From Phytophthora sp. 'mugwort' (lineage: Eukaryota; Oomycota; Peronosporomycetes; Peronosporales; Peronosporaceae), in contig JAUCEF010000002.1 in assembly GCA_033558025.1 (NCBI GenBank), forward strand, positions 1,674,001-1,738,000: 64,000 bases of DNA, in the 5' to 3' direction. Positions 47,249-58,021 of this stretch are shown one piece after another (positions within the stretch are counted from its first letter, which is position 1; each line of letters starts with the position of its first letter). Made by a program: the position numbers and the translations under genes. Under the pieces are notes generated by a model. The model saw only the letters and a program-made list of their open reading frames with translations. It did no database searches and was not told where the DNA came from.

Positions 47249-48462
47249 ATGACGCATACCAACAGGTTGCATCCAGTCGCCCCGGCAACGTCGAAACCTT
47301 GTGTAGATGAATACACGAAGCTGCTACCGTCATCCGTTCAAGTGGAGACCGTCCACACTAAGCACATGGGGCTCGTCGCGCTCTTCGGTACAATTACTTT
47401 GTCTGTATACTGTACTGGGTGCTGCTTACACTCGTGTGTTTTTTACCTACAGCTTTAATCTGGTCGTGGGTGCTGCAGTCCGAGGCCTCCCAAGCTCTCC
47501 AGGAGGTGGTGCAGTTCGACAAACCGTTTTTCATCGTGTGCTTCAACCACACGATCACGGGCATTGTGCTGCCCTTGGTGTTCTTGTACCATTGGTTAGT
47601 TGGGGAAAGGGGGCACCGTAATGCCTTTGATATTGTTACGGTATTAAAACGTCATTCGGTGATCCCGCTCACCAAGCTTTGGCGCATCTCGGCGTGTCTG
47701 AGTGTGTTCTACCTACTGGCAGACTACTTCTGGTACGCGGCTTTGGCCAACGTGAGCGTAGCGGCGGGGACGGCGATCTTCAACTGCTCGCCACTGTTTG
47801 TGTACTGTTTCTCGGTCTGCTTTCTGCATGAACAACCGTCTTTTAGCAAGGTTTGTGGTGTCTTGACGTCGTTTGTGGGGGTCACGATGGTCGTCATGTT
47901 TCAAGGTGGAAGCGAGATTGACGCCGTTGCTGGTACGAGTTTGGTAGCGGGTCTATTGGTCGTGATTTCGGCCGCCTTGTACGGAGGGTACGAGGTTGCA
48001 TTGCGACTTGCTGTCGGGGAAGAGATCACCGACACGTCGACGTTGCTCACGATGACGGGGCTGACGGGACTATTTACTGTCCCGCTGTGGCTCGTGGGGA
48101 GTTTATTGCTGGCGTACAGTCCGTTCCCGTCGCTGTACGAGTCATTGGGCTTCCCAGTTACTGGAGATGGCGTATTCCTGCTGCTGCTGAGCGGCTTGAT
48201 GGCGGTCGTGTTTAACGTGTTTTTGCCGCTGTCGCTTTGCTGGACGTCGCCGTTAGAAACGAGTGTTGGTGTGATGCTGACGATTCCGCTTTCGGGTGTC
48301 ATCGACACTTTGTTTCACCACACGGCCTTCTCATGGGAGTGTATTGTTGGATCTGCTTTGGTCATGGGAGGCTTTGGAATCCTGGAATACTGCAATGGTT
48401 TCCCGGACGTGCCACACAACCATGCTAAGTCCGATCCCGAGAGTCCGGCAATGCTAGTGTAA
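47249..48462 (+). CDS. DMT-superfamily (EamA/SLC35F-like) transporter, copy 1
   Basis: Two exons: 47249-47387 and 47453-48462, joined in phase 1 (GT donor, CTACAG acceptor). The frame gives 382 residues. After a short cytosolic N-terminus (MTHTNRLHPVAP), about ten hydrophobic helices follow in the two-fold EamA pattern. Conserved-looking stretches are DYFWYAALANVSVAAGTAIF in the first half and CWTSPLETSVGVMLTIPLSG in the second. Proteins of this family move small solutes, possibly nucleotide sugars or metabolites, in Golgi, vacuolar or plasma membranes; the substrate is unknown. It is about 70 percent alike by eye to the copy at 58022-59358, but lacks two of that copy's introns. The tail (HNHAKSDPESPAMLV) is polar. 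Confidence 0.85.
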
Positions 48463-49145
48463 AAAGGGGCTGGAAGAGCTCACGTCGGTTGTTGCTTTCT
48501 CGCGAGATGTACCCTTGATGTCGACTACATTAAGGCTGCATTTTCGTTGTGTCACCCCGGTAGAACTGCGGTGACTTGACTGCGAACACCAGAGCGAAGA
48601 AGCAGAAAAGCAAAAAAAGTTAAATGAAAATCTTGCGGAAGCTGTTGTCTTGGGTAACGACACTTCACAATACGCCGCCGCTTTAAGGATTCTCCTTTAA
48701 CTACTGTACATCACCACATTTGTGCTTCCACCTCGCCATTCGGCTGTCCCATAGTATTTGTTAGCACCGAAGTGATGGCCCCATTTTCCGGGATTCCTTC
48801 AAGATTTTTGCACACAAGTGTTCAACAAACCGACTGTGTATCTCATCCTACAAGGCACAGCCTCAATTTCAACAACGACGACAGCGTCAATGACATCACT
48901 TGCATTGTCTCAACCAAGGATTGGAAAAATATATTTGCAACGATTTCATCGGTGTTATTCATCATTGCCGCCAGCACTGCAGTGATATCTCGGCGTGCAA
49001 TATAGCACTGCAATTAGAATGTGACGTGCGGTTCCAATCGCAATATGTTGTCGTATGGCAATCTTGTACTTAAGTATTGTAAAGTAATATTGCAATATCC
49101 GTATCTTGAAGAGCTTCTAGATTGGAAGATCTGAGGAGCCCAGTC
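48463..49145. other. Gene-free spacer
   Basis: Downstream of the DMT transporter. No supported gene; AT-rich with short frames only. Confidence 0.4.
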
Positions 49146-49259
49146 ATGTTCGAAGCACTCATGTTCCTAAAGACAAACGCAGAGCTCCGAGACTCGGGGC
49201 TTGTGGTGAAAGCGATCAAGATGTCCCAGGAAGACGACACACTCCAAGTTCTAGACTGA
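49146..49259 (+). mobile_element. Short hAT-transposase-like C-terminal fragment
   Basis: A 37-codon open frame beginning MFEALMFLKTNAELRDSGLV and ending at a TGA. It resembles the hAT C-terminal dimerisation tail (E-A-L-M-F-L-K-x-N). No other hAT domain is nearby. Too short to be certain. Confidence 0.3.
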
Positions 49260-49770
49260 AGCTATAATTAGTTGACAGCAATTGGATACTTCAATATATC
49301 TCTTTCATGCAGTCGATCATTTGGATTTTATTCTGCGGTGCAGATTGCAACGTGCAGTCTTACATTTTGATTGCAAATTTTCCAGCGGAAAGTCCAGTAT
49401 ATTTTTCAATGCCTGGTCTCAATAAACCCGCAAACTAAAACTACCCGCCAGGACAGGAATAATGGCTTCAAGGCGACGAGACTCGCTCAAGCAACTACCT
49501 CAGAGTTCGCCTTGTTGGAAGACAAGGTTGTGAGACACGAACCTCCGGAGAAGTGCGTCAGACAAGCTGCCACTGTCTATGAAGAGGGATGGCAAGAGCG
49601 TGGTACGATGAATAATACGCAGCTGCGTTAAGTGGGAGGCTGTGGTTGCCCGCACGGAGGGTGCGTAGGAGAATAGGAGTAAGAAGAGAACAAGGATCAA
49701 TCTCACTACCTCTTTTGCATTGATCTACCCACTGTGTTGTGTGAGATCCCGGCCGGAAGGCCGACCTTCA
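49260..49770. other. Probable 5' LTR region of the second copia element
   Basis: AT-rich sequence ending near 'ccgaccttca' immediately before the primer-binding-like motif. An LTR end here is likely from position, but no matching 3' LTR was found, so the left border is unknown. Confidence 0.3.
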
Positions 49771-49773
49771 ATA

Positions 49774-49785
49774 GGTTATGAGCCC
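49774..49785 (+). promoter_or_regulatory. Primer binding site, half initiator-tRNA type
   Basis: The sequence GGTTATGAGCCC is the reverse complement of an initiator tRNA-Met anticodon arm (GGGCTCATAACC, with anticodon CAT). Copia elements characteristically prime from an internal fragment of this tRNA. It lies about 75 bases upstream of the gag ATG, as expected. Confidence 0.6.
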
Positions 49786-49860
49786 AATGATCGACGCCAC
49801 GGACGAGACATCCGTTGACACCACACCAACGTAGGCGTCTGCGTCCGTGCCCAATCGAGA

Positions 49861-52290
49861 ATGATTGGCATGACAGAAAATATCGAAGAAGAGAGCGACA
49901 TCGTCGCTCGAGAAAGGGGCGACGATACAAGCACTGATCGGCAGGCGCAACTAGGCAATGGTGACCACGCTTTGGAGATGCTGACACTCATGCGCGGGCT
50001 TGCTGGAAGATTGGAGAGGCTCGAGGAGTCCCAGACAAGCTGAAGAAGCAGTTGGTCGACAGAGAGAAGCGTCGGCGGGTGACGAATCCGCCTACGACGC
50101 CGCCGATGAACTCAAGTTTTTTGTATCTGGACTGGCGCGACTCACGCGTATGCACATCGACTTGCTCGCGGGATCACCGCACACGGCGTTCGCATTGACG
50201 CCTTGGAGACCAGCAGCAGCGCCTCAATATTTCGGGCAGCAGCAAGCGGGCTATGGTATACCGATGTCGGACTTGAGTCTACTCTATGCCGCAGCCCAGG
50301 CTGCTCCTCCACCAGTTCAGCCGGCGATGGCAGCACCACAAGCGCACCAGGGCCAGCAGCAAGGGCCGTGGACCGTGTATTACCTGGATGCGCGCCAGAA
50401 AAGGTTGGCGATCCGACCCTTTAATGGCAAGGAGCTGTACGTCGGACTTGGATCCGGTTTTCTCGAGTGGGAACGACGCTTTGAGCGCCAAGTGGCACTG
50501 GGACAGTCGGCATGCGGATTTGACAGGCCGGAAAACGTAAGGGTTGACCTGCTGGGGCACTATCTGTCAGGTACAGCCGAGCGTTACTACAATAAGCAGG
50601 TAGAAGTGTGGTGGGTCCAGCTTCCGACCTTGCAGTTCGTGATGGAGCGCATACTCGAGGCGTTAAACAACATCACCCCGGCCAGGCGATGAAGCTGTAT
50701 ACGGCGCCGATGGACGCGAAGAGAACATGGCCGGGACACTACATGTACTTGGTCGCCGTGTCCGAAGCGTGAGGTGGAGGCACTGACTACCCGGTGTTGA
50801 ACAGTATAGTACAGTACGCGTCTGAGGACCTGACGACTATATTAATGGCGAAGGTGGATGCCAGCAGGAATGGTTATTTGCAGCAGGCGGAAGAATTGGC
50901 TCATTTCGCGCAATCGCTTGGAGGTAGAGCCTGCGCGCACAGAAACCTCGGGAAGGAAGTCGTGGGTTCCGTCACCGAGCGAGGAAATGAAACACGACGA
51001 TGTCACAAATGCGGAGAGGTTGAACACCTGCCGGCTGCGTGCCCAAGACGCGGACAAGGCCCCGGAATAGGAGGAGCTGATCTGACGCTCGCAATGAACG
51101 ACACCTCTGATGAGTCAGACGGGATCTGGATCCTGGACAGTGGATCCATCCGTCATTTGGTCAGAGACGCGTCCTCGCTGGACGAAGTGGAGATGTGCGA
51201 CGGCGTGTGCTTGCAGCCGAACGGTGAACCGTTGAAGATCAGCTTGAAGGGCACAGTCACCCTGAGAGTCGCGGCATGCAGAGCCGCGCAGACGCTCAAA
51301 CTCACAGACGTCTACTACGCCGAGGGCGTAGTGCACAACCTACCCTCGTATGGAAAATTAGACGAGAAAGGATACACCCTAACCCACAGGGCTGGACAAC
51401 GAGTTGTCGCAGAGAAAGAGGAAGAGCGGGTGGCTTTTGACGTAAGCATCCGCCGAAATGTGCTGTTAGTCTTGGAAAGCGTGGTAAAAAAGCAGGAGAC
51501 GTCGTCCGATGTGATCATGGCAGTACTCGAGGAGGAGACATCAGAAAGTGACGCAGTGTCACCAAACGTTTAACAAGGGAGCCTGGTGGAGTTTTACAAG
51601 CGTCTCGGACACTTGAATTACGACGCGGTCGAGAAGCTCGCAAAGGACCCGAGCTCCGGGACCCTGCTCACAGATCATAGGCGAGTCAATTGCTTGACGT
51701 GCGCACAATGAAAACAGACCAGAAACAGGCAGTCGCCCAAGGACACCGGGGCGCACTCGCCGATCGACCGAGTAGGCGGCGTCATCTGCTTTGGCATGAA
51801 GGGGCCCATGACGCCGAGGGACATACTGGTAATAGGTACATGGTGGACTTTGTCGACCACAAGAGCAACTATTGTCAGTGTTTCTCGCTCGAACGAATGA
51901 TGCCGCGGCAAGGCAGTTCGAACATTTCTTATCTACTTTGAGAAGCAATCGTATACACGTTCTGCGCACGGGCTCATGTGGGGAGTACGAGAACGTGTAC
52001 CTGTTCTGCAAAAGGACGGGGGTAGCGCGGCAACGCAATGAGGCCAGCAACGGGAAGGCTGAATGCACGCACCGAACGATTATGAATATGTCTCGGTGCA
52101 TAACATTTGCGTGCGGGTTGCCACTCAGTTTCTGGAGGTGACGCAGTTCAGTACGCGGGGTACATATTGAACAGGATTGGCTCACTGTTCACCGTGCATG
52201 TGGATCCAAGCAAAGAGAATTTCTCGCACATCGCGGTAGCAGCGCGTTACCTGCTGCAGCCTTCTTTGGGCCGCCAGATTGGTCGCTATT
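49861..52290 (+). mobile_element. Ty1/copia element, second copy, gag to integrase, degenerate
   Basis: Gag starts at the ATG 49861, shifts frame near 50,035, then runs 50000-50692 with a Gln/Pro-rich spacer. Another shift leads to 50794-51573, which holds gag helices and a CCHC knuckle (CHKCGEVEHLPAACP). The protease active site follows as IWILDSGSIRHLV, in which the usual DSGA is DSGS. Pre-integrase and integrase pieces run from 51,574 to about 52,290 (KSNYCQCFS, then RTGVARQRNE, then CGLPLSFW). Reverse transcriptase and RNase H are absent. Frameshifts and the truncation after integrase show it is dead. Same family as 39130-41033. Confidence 0.85.
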
Positions 52291-52479
52291 AGCGCGTTTC
52301 CATCCAGACACGCGTTGGTCTTCTGTCGGCCCATCAGACCCGCAGTTTGATCACTATTGATGACGCCTGTGACGGGGCATACAACACCTTGCGCACAGGA
52401 AGTGTGACTTCCGGAGAGTATACAAACTCTCAGTGAACTGCAGTTCACTAGTTCCTGGCCTGAGGGACTGTTACCAAAA

Positions 52480-53300
52480 TTAAATAGGTTTAAGATTGAA
52501 TATATATATATGTATGACCCCTTGTAATGCGTCTACATACTAACTAATAGTCACCTATAAAGTACCCTAGATGTTATCCTACTAGCCGAGCGCCGCCCGC
52601 TTTGCCGGCGGTAATGAAAGACGGAAGGAGCCCGTTTCGCTCGCTCCAGGGCTCGCTCCACTACCGAGAAAAAGCTACATACGCTACGCTCCGGTAGTAG
52701 CGCCTCCGCTCCGCTCGCAGAGGCTCGCTACCCTAGTCGCCGTGTAAGGATACTAAGTGAGTTACCTATGCCTTCGGCTTCGGTAGGAAGGGTGGGCCCT
52801 CCGGTCCTGCTATACACGAGGTTCATGGCGGCGCCGCCTTCGCTTCTCTAGGCAGTAAACATGCAGTTTCGGCCATGGGAGGCCGTCGTCGTTTCGCTCG
52901 GCGGCACGTTAACGGTGTCCAGCGGCGCAAGTTCAAACCCGGACCCCTTAGCACTTTTGGGTCGGACGTACTCGTCCATGGCACTCGACTTCGCCACGCT
53001 TGTTCTTCGTCTCTTGGCGCTGCCGGGTGGATGAACACGTACTTCGGCTAGCCTCCATGTCCACCGACAGATATAATCCTGGTGATCAAGCGGCACCATA
53101 CGCTGCGGACACTTACCGCAGCCGGACTTGACTCTTGTGCGATCGGGAGGAAAAGCTGTTCTGTTAGTTGCGTACGAAGGCGCTTATCTCTTAATCTACC
53201 ATTTCCTATGCTTTATACAAAATATATAATGTTAACTTGTCCGTTATGTAACCACCGAGGTCTCGGTCCAGAAGCGTCGACAGGCGGCTGTCCGGACACC
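52480..53300. repeat. GC-rich LTR-like block with many short inverted repeats
   Basis: Begins after an AT-rich run near 52,500 and becomes CpG-rich from about 52,590. Short palindromes occur, such as 'ccactaccg' with 'cggtagt' and 'gcctc' with 'gaggc' (52,660-52,720). The composition differs strongly from both neighbours. It may be an LTR of an unrelated retroelement. No coding frame could be supported. Confidence 0.35.
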
Positions 53301-53308
53301 GTCCGGAT

Positions 53309-53767
53309 ATGACTAGTGGTCATCGTCCGGTGCTGACGTCGTGTAGTGCACAGTGTCCGTTGTGGGACATGTTCATGGTCTTATTTGACCAATCAGCACC
53401 CGGTCGAACATTCAACCTTCGCCCTCCAAACGGGGTCACGACAATCGAGCCTCCAACGGCGGCAACGAGGGCGGCCGCATTCTCAGTCCATTCCGGACAT
53501 CACAACTGCCCCCACCGCGTCGTGAACCAGGTTCCGGCGAGCGTCGTGGTGCTTGCCGGTTGTCTATCCATGGTATCCCGTAAACTCTCCCAGGTTCGAA
53601 GTATCGCCTTCCGTATTGATCCAGACAGCGATATCGAGTCGTCGGTACGTTTTGCTTGCACCAATTCTGGTCTCTGTATACTTCATCTAGCTGAAGGCTT
53701 ATTTTGTTGCATCGGTGCTGATTCAGAGCACGGTCGAAACGCCGGTAGCGTATCCTGCCGGGGTTAA
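53309..53767 (+). other. Open frame without recognisable domain
   Basis: A 152-codon frame on plus. Composition is not strongly coding-like and no family was recognised. It lies next to the GC-rich block and upstream of the coiled-coil remnant; probably TE-derived or non-coding. Confidence 0.2.
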
Positions 53768-54121
53768 CTGCCTACTGCCCCGGGGTAGGGATTCGTCTGG
53801 CAGGCTTGTGTCGTCACCCAGAGTTGACGGCAACTCAGCGGTCCGTCATTACAATGGACATTTTGCTCGGATTTAGTCTGCTTTACCAATATCCACGCAG
53901 GTTCCGTAGTTGTTGATTCGCCGTCGGCTTTGGCAGCCACGCAGAGGGCACATATGTCTGCGCCCAACTCTGACATCGTGGTCACGTCACATGATTATAA
54001 TCCGACACCATGTATTTCCGTCACTTCTGCTGACTCGGCATCACCGCTAAGTCAAATCCACTCCTCACCTTGTACAACCAATATCAACTACTCACCGAGA
54101 ATTCGTTCATCCTTCTAGCAC

Positions 54122-54876
54122 TTGGCGCATTTGCCTTCCCCTCGATTGTATGATATTGAGAGGGAGGCGTTGCAAAGCCTGCTGATGGATGCGACCGACG
54201 AGACCTCCGAGAGGCCAACTGTGATTCGGCGCGCGATTCGCCGAGGTGGTTCGGTGTCTCGCACTGTTGATTATGAATCCACCTCAGCGAGGATATCACG
54301 TCCGTGACCAACAAATAGCTGGTGCTCAGTCGATCCAGATCTCGTCGCCGCATTCACCAGCCAGAACCAGATCCGCGAGATTTCGCTGCAGAACTTGGTA
54401 AAACTCCGTGCTCAAGTCAAGATGGCTGGCGCGGCTAGTCTGCGGCCGAACGTTCGGTCATGACTTACAACACGAAGCACGAGACTTCCGAGCTTTTACT
54501 TGGGCAAGCCAACGCTGCAATCATGGAGCTCACGCATCGCTTGAAGGCTTTGGAGAGTCAACGGGTTACCAGCGACAATCAGCTCGTCGCTCTCCAGACT
54601 CACGTAGATATGCAGAATGAAATCATTACCAAGTCTACTGCGCGTTTGAAGCCTGCCGATGTTTCACGTGATGCGTTGGAGTGCAAGATCAAGAGTGACT
54701 GGGAATGCTTCAAGAAGGCATTGGCGGTTTGTGCAAAGCGGATCAACATCCTCCAGCGTTATCTTGCGGGCAAGGGGAATGCCGCTACTGACCGAGCGCA
54801 ACACGCTCTCCTGCGAGATGTGAAGTTTAAGTTGGAGCAGACACTTGGAAATCAGATTCCTTCGGCAGTTTATTGA
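54122..54876 (+). pseudogene. Coiled-coil protein remnant, possibly retroelement gag
   Basis: A broken series of plus frames. 54122-54307 is hydrophilic. The next stretch (about 54,325-54,460) reads NQIREISLQNLVKLRAQVKM. The final frame, 54460-54876, encodes 138 residues of strong coiled-coil character (ELLLGQANAAIMELTHRLKA), then a helical region. Stops occur between the pieces. Its place near an RNase H remnant suggests a retroelement structural protein, but I do not recognise the family. Confidence 0.35.
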
Positions 54877-55269
54877 CGACCGAAGTTTGGCTAGTTCTAT
54901 CCAAAGGTAAATCTTATTCCACATCTAGTCATTCGAAGTGACCTTCGTCTCATCGTCTTGTTTGTGGTGCTATAGGCGGTGGCCTCGGTGAGCTGGACAT
55001 AGGTTTGCTAGACCTGTATCCACAAGCAACTGAACTGTCCAGGATCTTGTTAGGGAGATGGATCCATCCAAGTCGGCCAAAGCTCAAGCGATCGAGTTGG
55101 CTCATCAAGTGCACAATCTCCGTGGCACTCGGACTGTTGAAACACTCCTGCGCCTACTACTCGTGCCGTCGCTTGTTCGGGGCTGGTGCAAAGTCGCACC
55201 CTGGATTCAAGATATGGACCTGAGTATCCACAAGTTGAACGAAGTTTCCAGAAATTAGTTCCTTCGTTA

Positions 55270-55708
55270 GTGCTGTCCGTTGCAGGCTATTGGAGCATTT
55301 CCGGTATCCTGTTCAAACTAGAGAGATCTGCCTTCCTGTCCTCACTAGGACCACTTTCGACACCGTCATCTTCAACGCTTCGCCCGCCAATGAGTCTGCT
55401 GCTACATTTCCCTCCCTTGAATTCCCTCACCGCATGCAATTACTTCGTTGTCCGACGTCTCGCTGTGAGTTCTTTATGGCGATTGCGCAAGCGATCAACG
55501 AAGCCTTACGACATGCGATCACCCCTACGGATTGCTGGATTGCTAGCCTCGAATCTCCGACGATTACCAAGTCTTCAGCGCCTTGATTCAGAGCGGCAAG
55601 TACCCCATTGTTCATGCCCGTGTATTCGACCATGCTAACCGTAGTCTGGTCGAGGTAAGCCTCCCAGCTATCACTATTTTCTACTCTGGCGATTGCCATA
55701 CAATACAT
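55270..55708 (-). mobile_element. Retroelement RNase H remnant
   Basis: The minus frame 55708-55427 contains VEYTGMNNGVLAALNQGAED and LVIVGDSRLAIQQSVGVIAC, the middle of a type I RNase H (the D of VGDS is catalytic). Downstream to about 55,270, after frame breaks, it resumes as AADSLAGEALKM and LNRIPEML. RNase H removes the RNA strand during reverse transcription. The catalytic N-terminal part is missing and the frame is broken. Confidence 0.7.
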
Positions 55709-56296
55709 GAACAGCTGCCATAGCCGCCATTACTGGCTTATGCACTTCAGTAAGTTAGTACCCTAGACCTGCTAACCTATGCTTTTTTTTGTAAATGTTT
55801 TTATTTTTTATTGAAACTTTGGAGCCTTGGAAAAGATATATAAAATGGATGTACAGAGTATTTGAGTGGTTTACGTAACTCAAAAAGCGGTTCCTATAAT
55901 GGGTGGTAAATGGTCCCCAAACCCGAAGAGCGGTCAAGATGTTGGCAGAGTACTTCTCCCTCTTGCTTATTTTTAATACGTTATAGTTATAGTGCCATGT
56001 AGTTAGTCTTGCTATAGAATTAGACTGCTGATGCTGGGCAATGCTAAGACGAACTTTGATCCCAATAACTTAGAGGACAATTGAGGTTTTTCCTAAAACC
56101 AATGGATTCCGATGCTAATTCATATAATTAAGACTTATTTCTTAATTAGGATTTGAGAGAGGTTGTGTAATAGCCATACCCGCTGCACAATCATTTTAAT
56201 ACCGGTGTGTACCGGTTGGACAATTAGAGGGGAAACCGATTTCTCTCAAGCAATTCTCCATCACCTCGTCCCAAGGTTCGCGTTTCCCACGCCAGT
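55709..56296. other. AT-rich gene-free stretch
   Basis: Contains long T runs and a small palindrome 'accggtgtgtaccggt' near 56,200. No gene is supported. It could be the flank or LTR of the decayed ORF that follows. Confidence 0.35.
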
Positions 56297-57142
56297 ATGA
56301 GCTCCGTCACAGGCGGTCCGACGTCATCATCGCTGTCGGCGAGATCTTTTCGAGTCCAAAGAAGATCGACGACGGCGGCACCTCGATCTATAGTTGCAAC
56401 AGTGGTCGCTGCGACAGAGTGGCAGCGCCAGTCGCAGGACTCCTCATCCTCTTCACCTTCTCTCCAGATTCGATCGCATTAACGCTGCTCTGGAAGTTGC
56501 AGTGGCACAGCCTCCACCGGCGACTGGCACTTTGCGTGTGTGACAGGCAACGGAAGATGAATGGAACGCGTTTGTTGACAGCGACGGACACATCGTCCGA
56601 CCCAATTTTCTTGAATGGTTTGCTGAAACTGGAGAGATCTACATCATCAAGTTTGCCGTTAATCAGACGCCCAGCGAATCTTTTAAGCAGTAACCACTCG
56701 CTTTCTCCGCCAAACACCCGCGTCCAATTTTTCCGATTCTATAATTGACAACCACGGCGATGCCTGCAAAATCTCATACGTTTTGAAACAGCTCGGAGAA
56801 AATTCCCACTAGCAGCCTCCAGCGACAGTGCAAGCAGCTAAACAGCGTATCGAAAATGATGAAACCAATTTCACCTACATGACTATCCCATAGTAGCAAC
56901 GTGATGACCCATGATGTCCTGATTCATATGAATTGTAGAATGCTCCGTTTCGCAACTCTCAGCTGGTGAGAGGTCGGCTCAACGACTGTGTTAAAGATCC
57001 GTTATATGAAGATTACGCTATGAGGTTATCGATTATTAATAACTGTCTGATTGAACTCACCAGTCTCACTGAAGAACTTCTCATACATGCTGTGATACAT
57101 AACCCCTTACACTCTAAGGCTATCGATTGGCTGTCTGGTTAG
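56297..57142 (+). pseudogene. Decayed ORF series of unknown family
   Basis: An ATG at 56297 starts a Ser/Arg-rich frame. Other frames then carry DEWNAFVDSDGHIVRPNFLE and WFAETGEIYIIKF (about 56,555-56,670). A last open stretch, about 56,950-57,142, reads LYEDYAMRLSIINNCLIELT and ends in a stop. Between them are several TAG and TGA codons and at least two frame changes. It looks like a once longer protein. I do not recognise a family; a retroelement or viral protein is possible. Confidence 0.3.
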
Positions 57143-57165
57143 AAACACCAGGGTATTAGAAACGA

Positions 57166-57459
57166 TTAATACTCTCCTTGTAAAATAATGTTTAAGAAAA
57201 AAAACTGCCGGCGTAATGTGCCAGTGTATACTAGTCTTGAAGTCTTGCGCGTCATATCATTGCTAAATGTGGCAATCAGCTGATCAGGTGAAAGCACTAC
57301 CGGGCTCACCGGGAGGGTAATCTCCCCGTCCACTCCAGCGCTATTGTGCAGTAAAGTGTGAAGCAAGTTAGCCTGCGAAAGACCATGACAGGTGACATAC
57401 ACGATCCGGTAGCCGTTCCGTGCCAGTTTCGAGTAAAATTCGACTGCTCCCGGGTGCAT
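57166..57459 (-). pseudogene. Lipin (LNS2 domain) gene fragment
   Basis: The minus frame has 97 residues starting MHPGAVEFYSKLARNGYRIV and later VVLSPDQLIATF. This matches the LNS2 part of lipin-type phosphatidate phosphatases (HPG-V ... LY-x-K-L ... NGY-R-x-x-Y-L-T/S-A-R). Intact lipins make diacylglycerol from phosphatidate. The catalytic DxDxT motif and the rest of the domain are absent, and the usual TARS-type loop reads TCHG, so it is a dead gene fragment. Its 3' part (57198-57219) is shared exactly with 1349-1370. Confidence 0.7.
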
Positions 57460-58021
57460 TGCAGCGAGATCCTACGCTTAAACATGCTCCACAGCTATCA
57501 GTTTGTTCACGTGCTCGCCTTTAGATTGCTGCTGCGGCAGCGCACCTCCTACACGCCTTTGAGCCCGCATCTCACCACAATATTGGTGCAGCTATGCTTG
57601 ATCAAGATTGTGACTAAACCGTTCTTACATGTACACTGGAGGTCTTGTGAATGAAGTATTCAAGTATACGCATTTTGCTGTTATCGGTAATTTATGAAGC
57701 CATTTCGGAGCCACAAGTGCATTTTACCTTATACAATGTGCTTAGAAACGAACGAGGGTGTACCGGTGATTTCTAAAACGAATCGTGAAAGACGGCGTGT
57801 TTGCTCAACGAAGCGTCTCTTAGCCCCACAACACGGCGTTTTGCGATTTACTCTGAAATTTTCGCCAAATCAGGGTATACTCATTCTCACGGCCCTTGTA
57901 TCTTGTCTCTTGTAGGCTCCACGATCGCATGCCAATTCATGAATTGCAAGTATACGATATGGCAGGTTCCCGCATCTAGCTTTTCCCTTCAACGTTAGTT
58001 ACCACGAGCTCCGATAGCGCC
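57460..58021. other. Gene-free spacer upstream of DMT copy 2
   Basis: No supported gene. The final ~60 bases are pyrimidine-rich ('cttttcccttcaacg') and may contain the transcription start of the transporter gene. Confidence 0.35.

Noticed and set aside
49861..50692. Intact gag gene of the second copia
   Set aside because: The frame changes near 50,035 and is again broken after 50,692, so it is degenerate.
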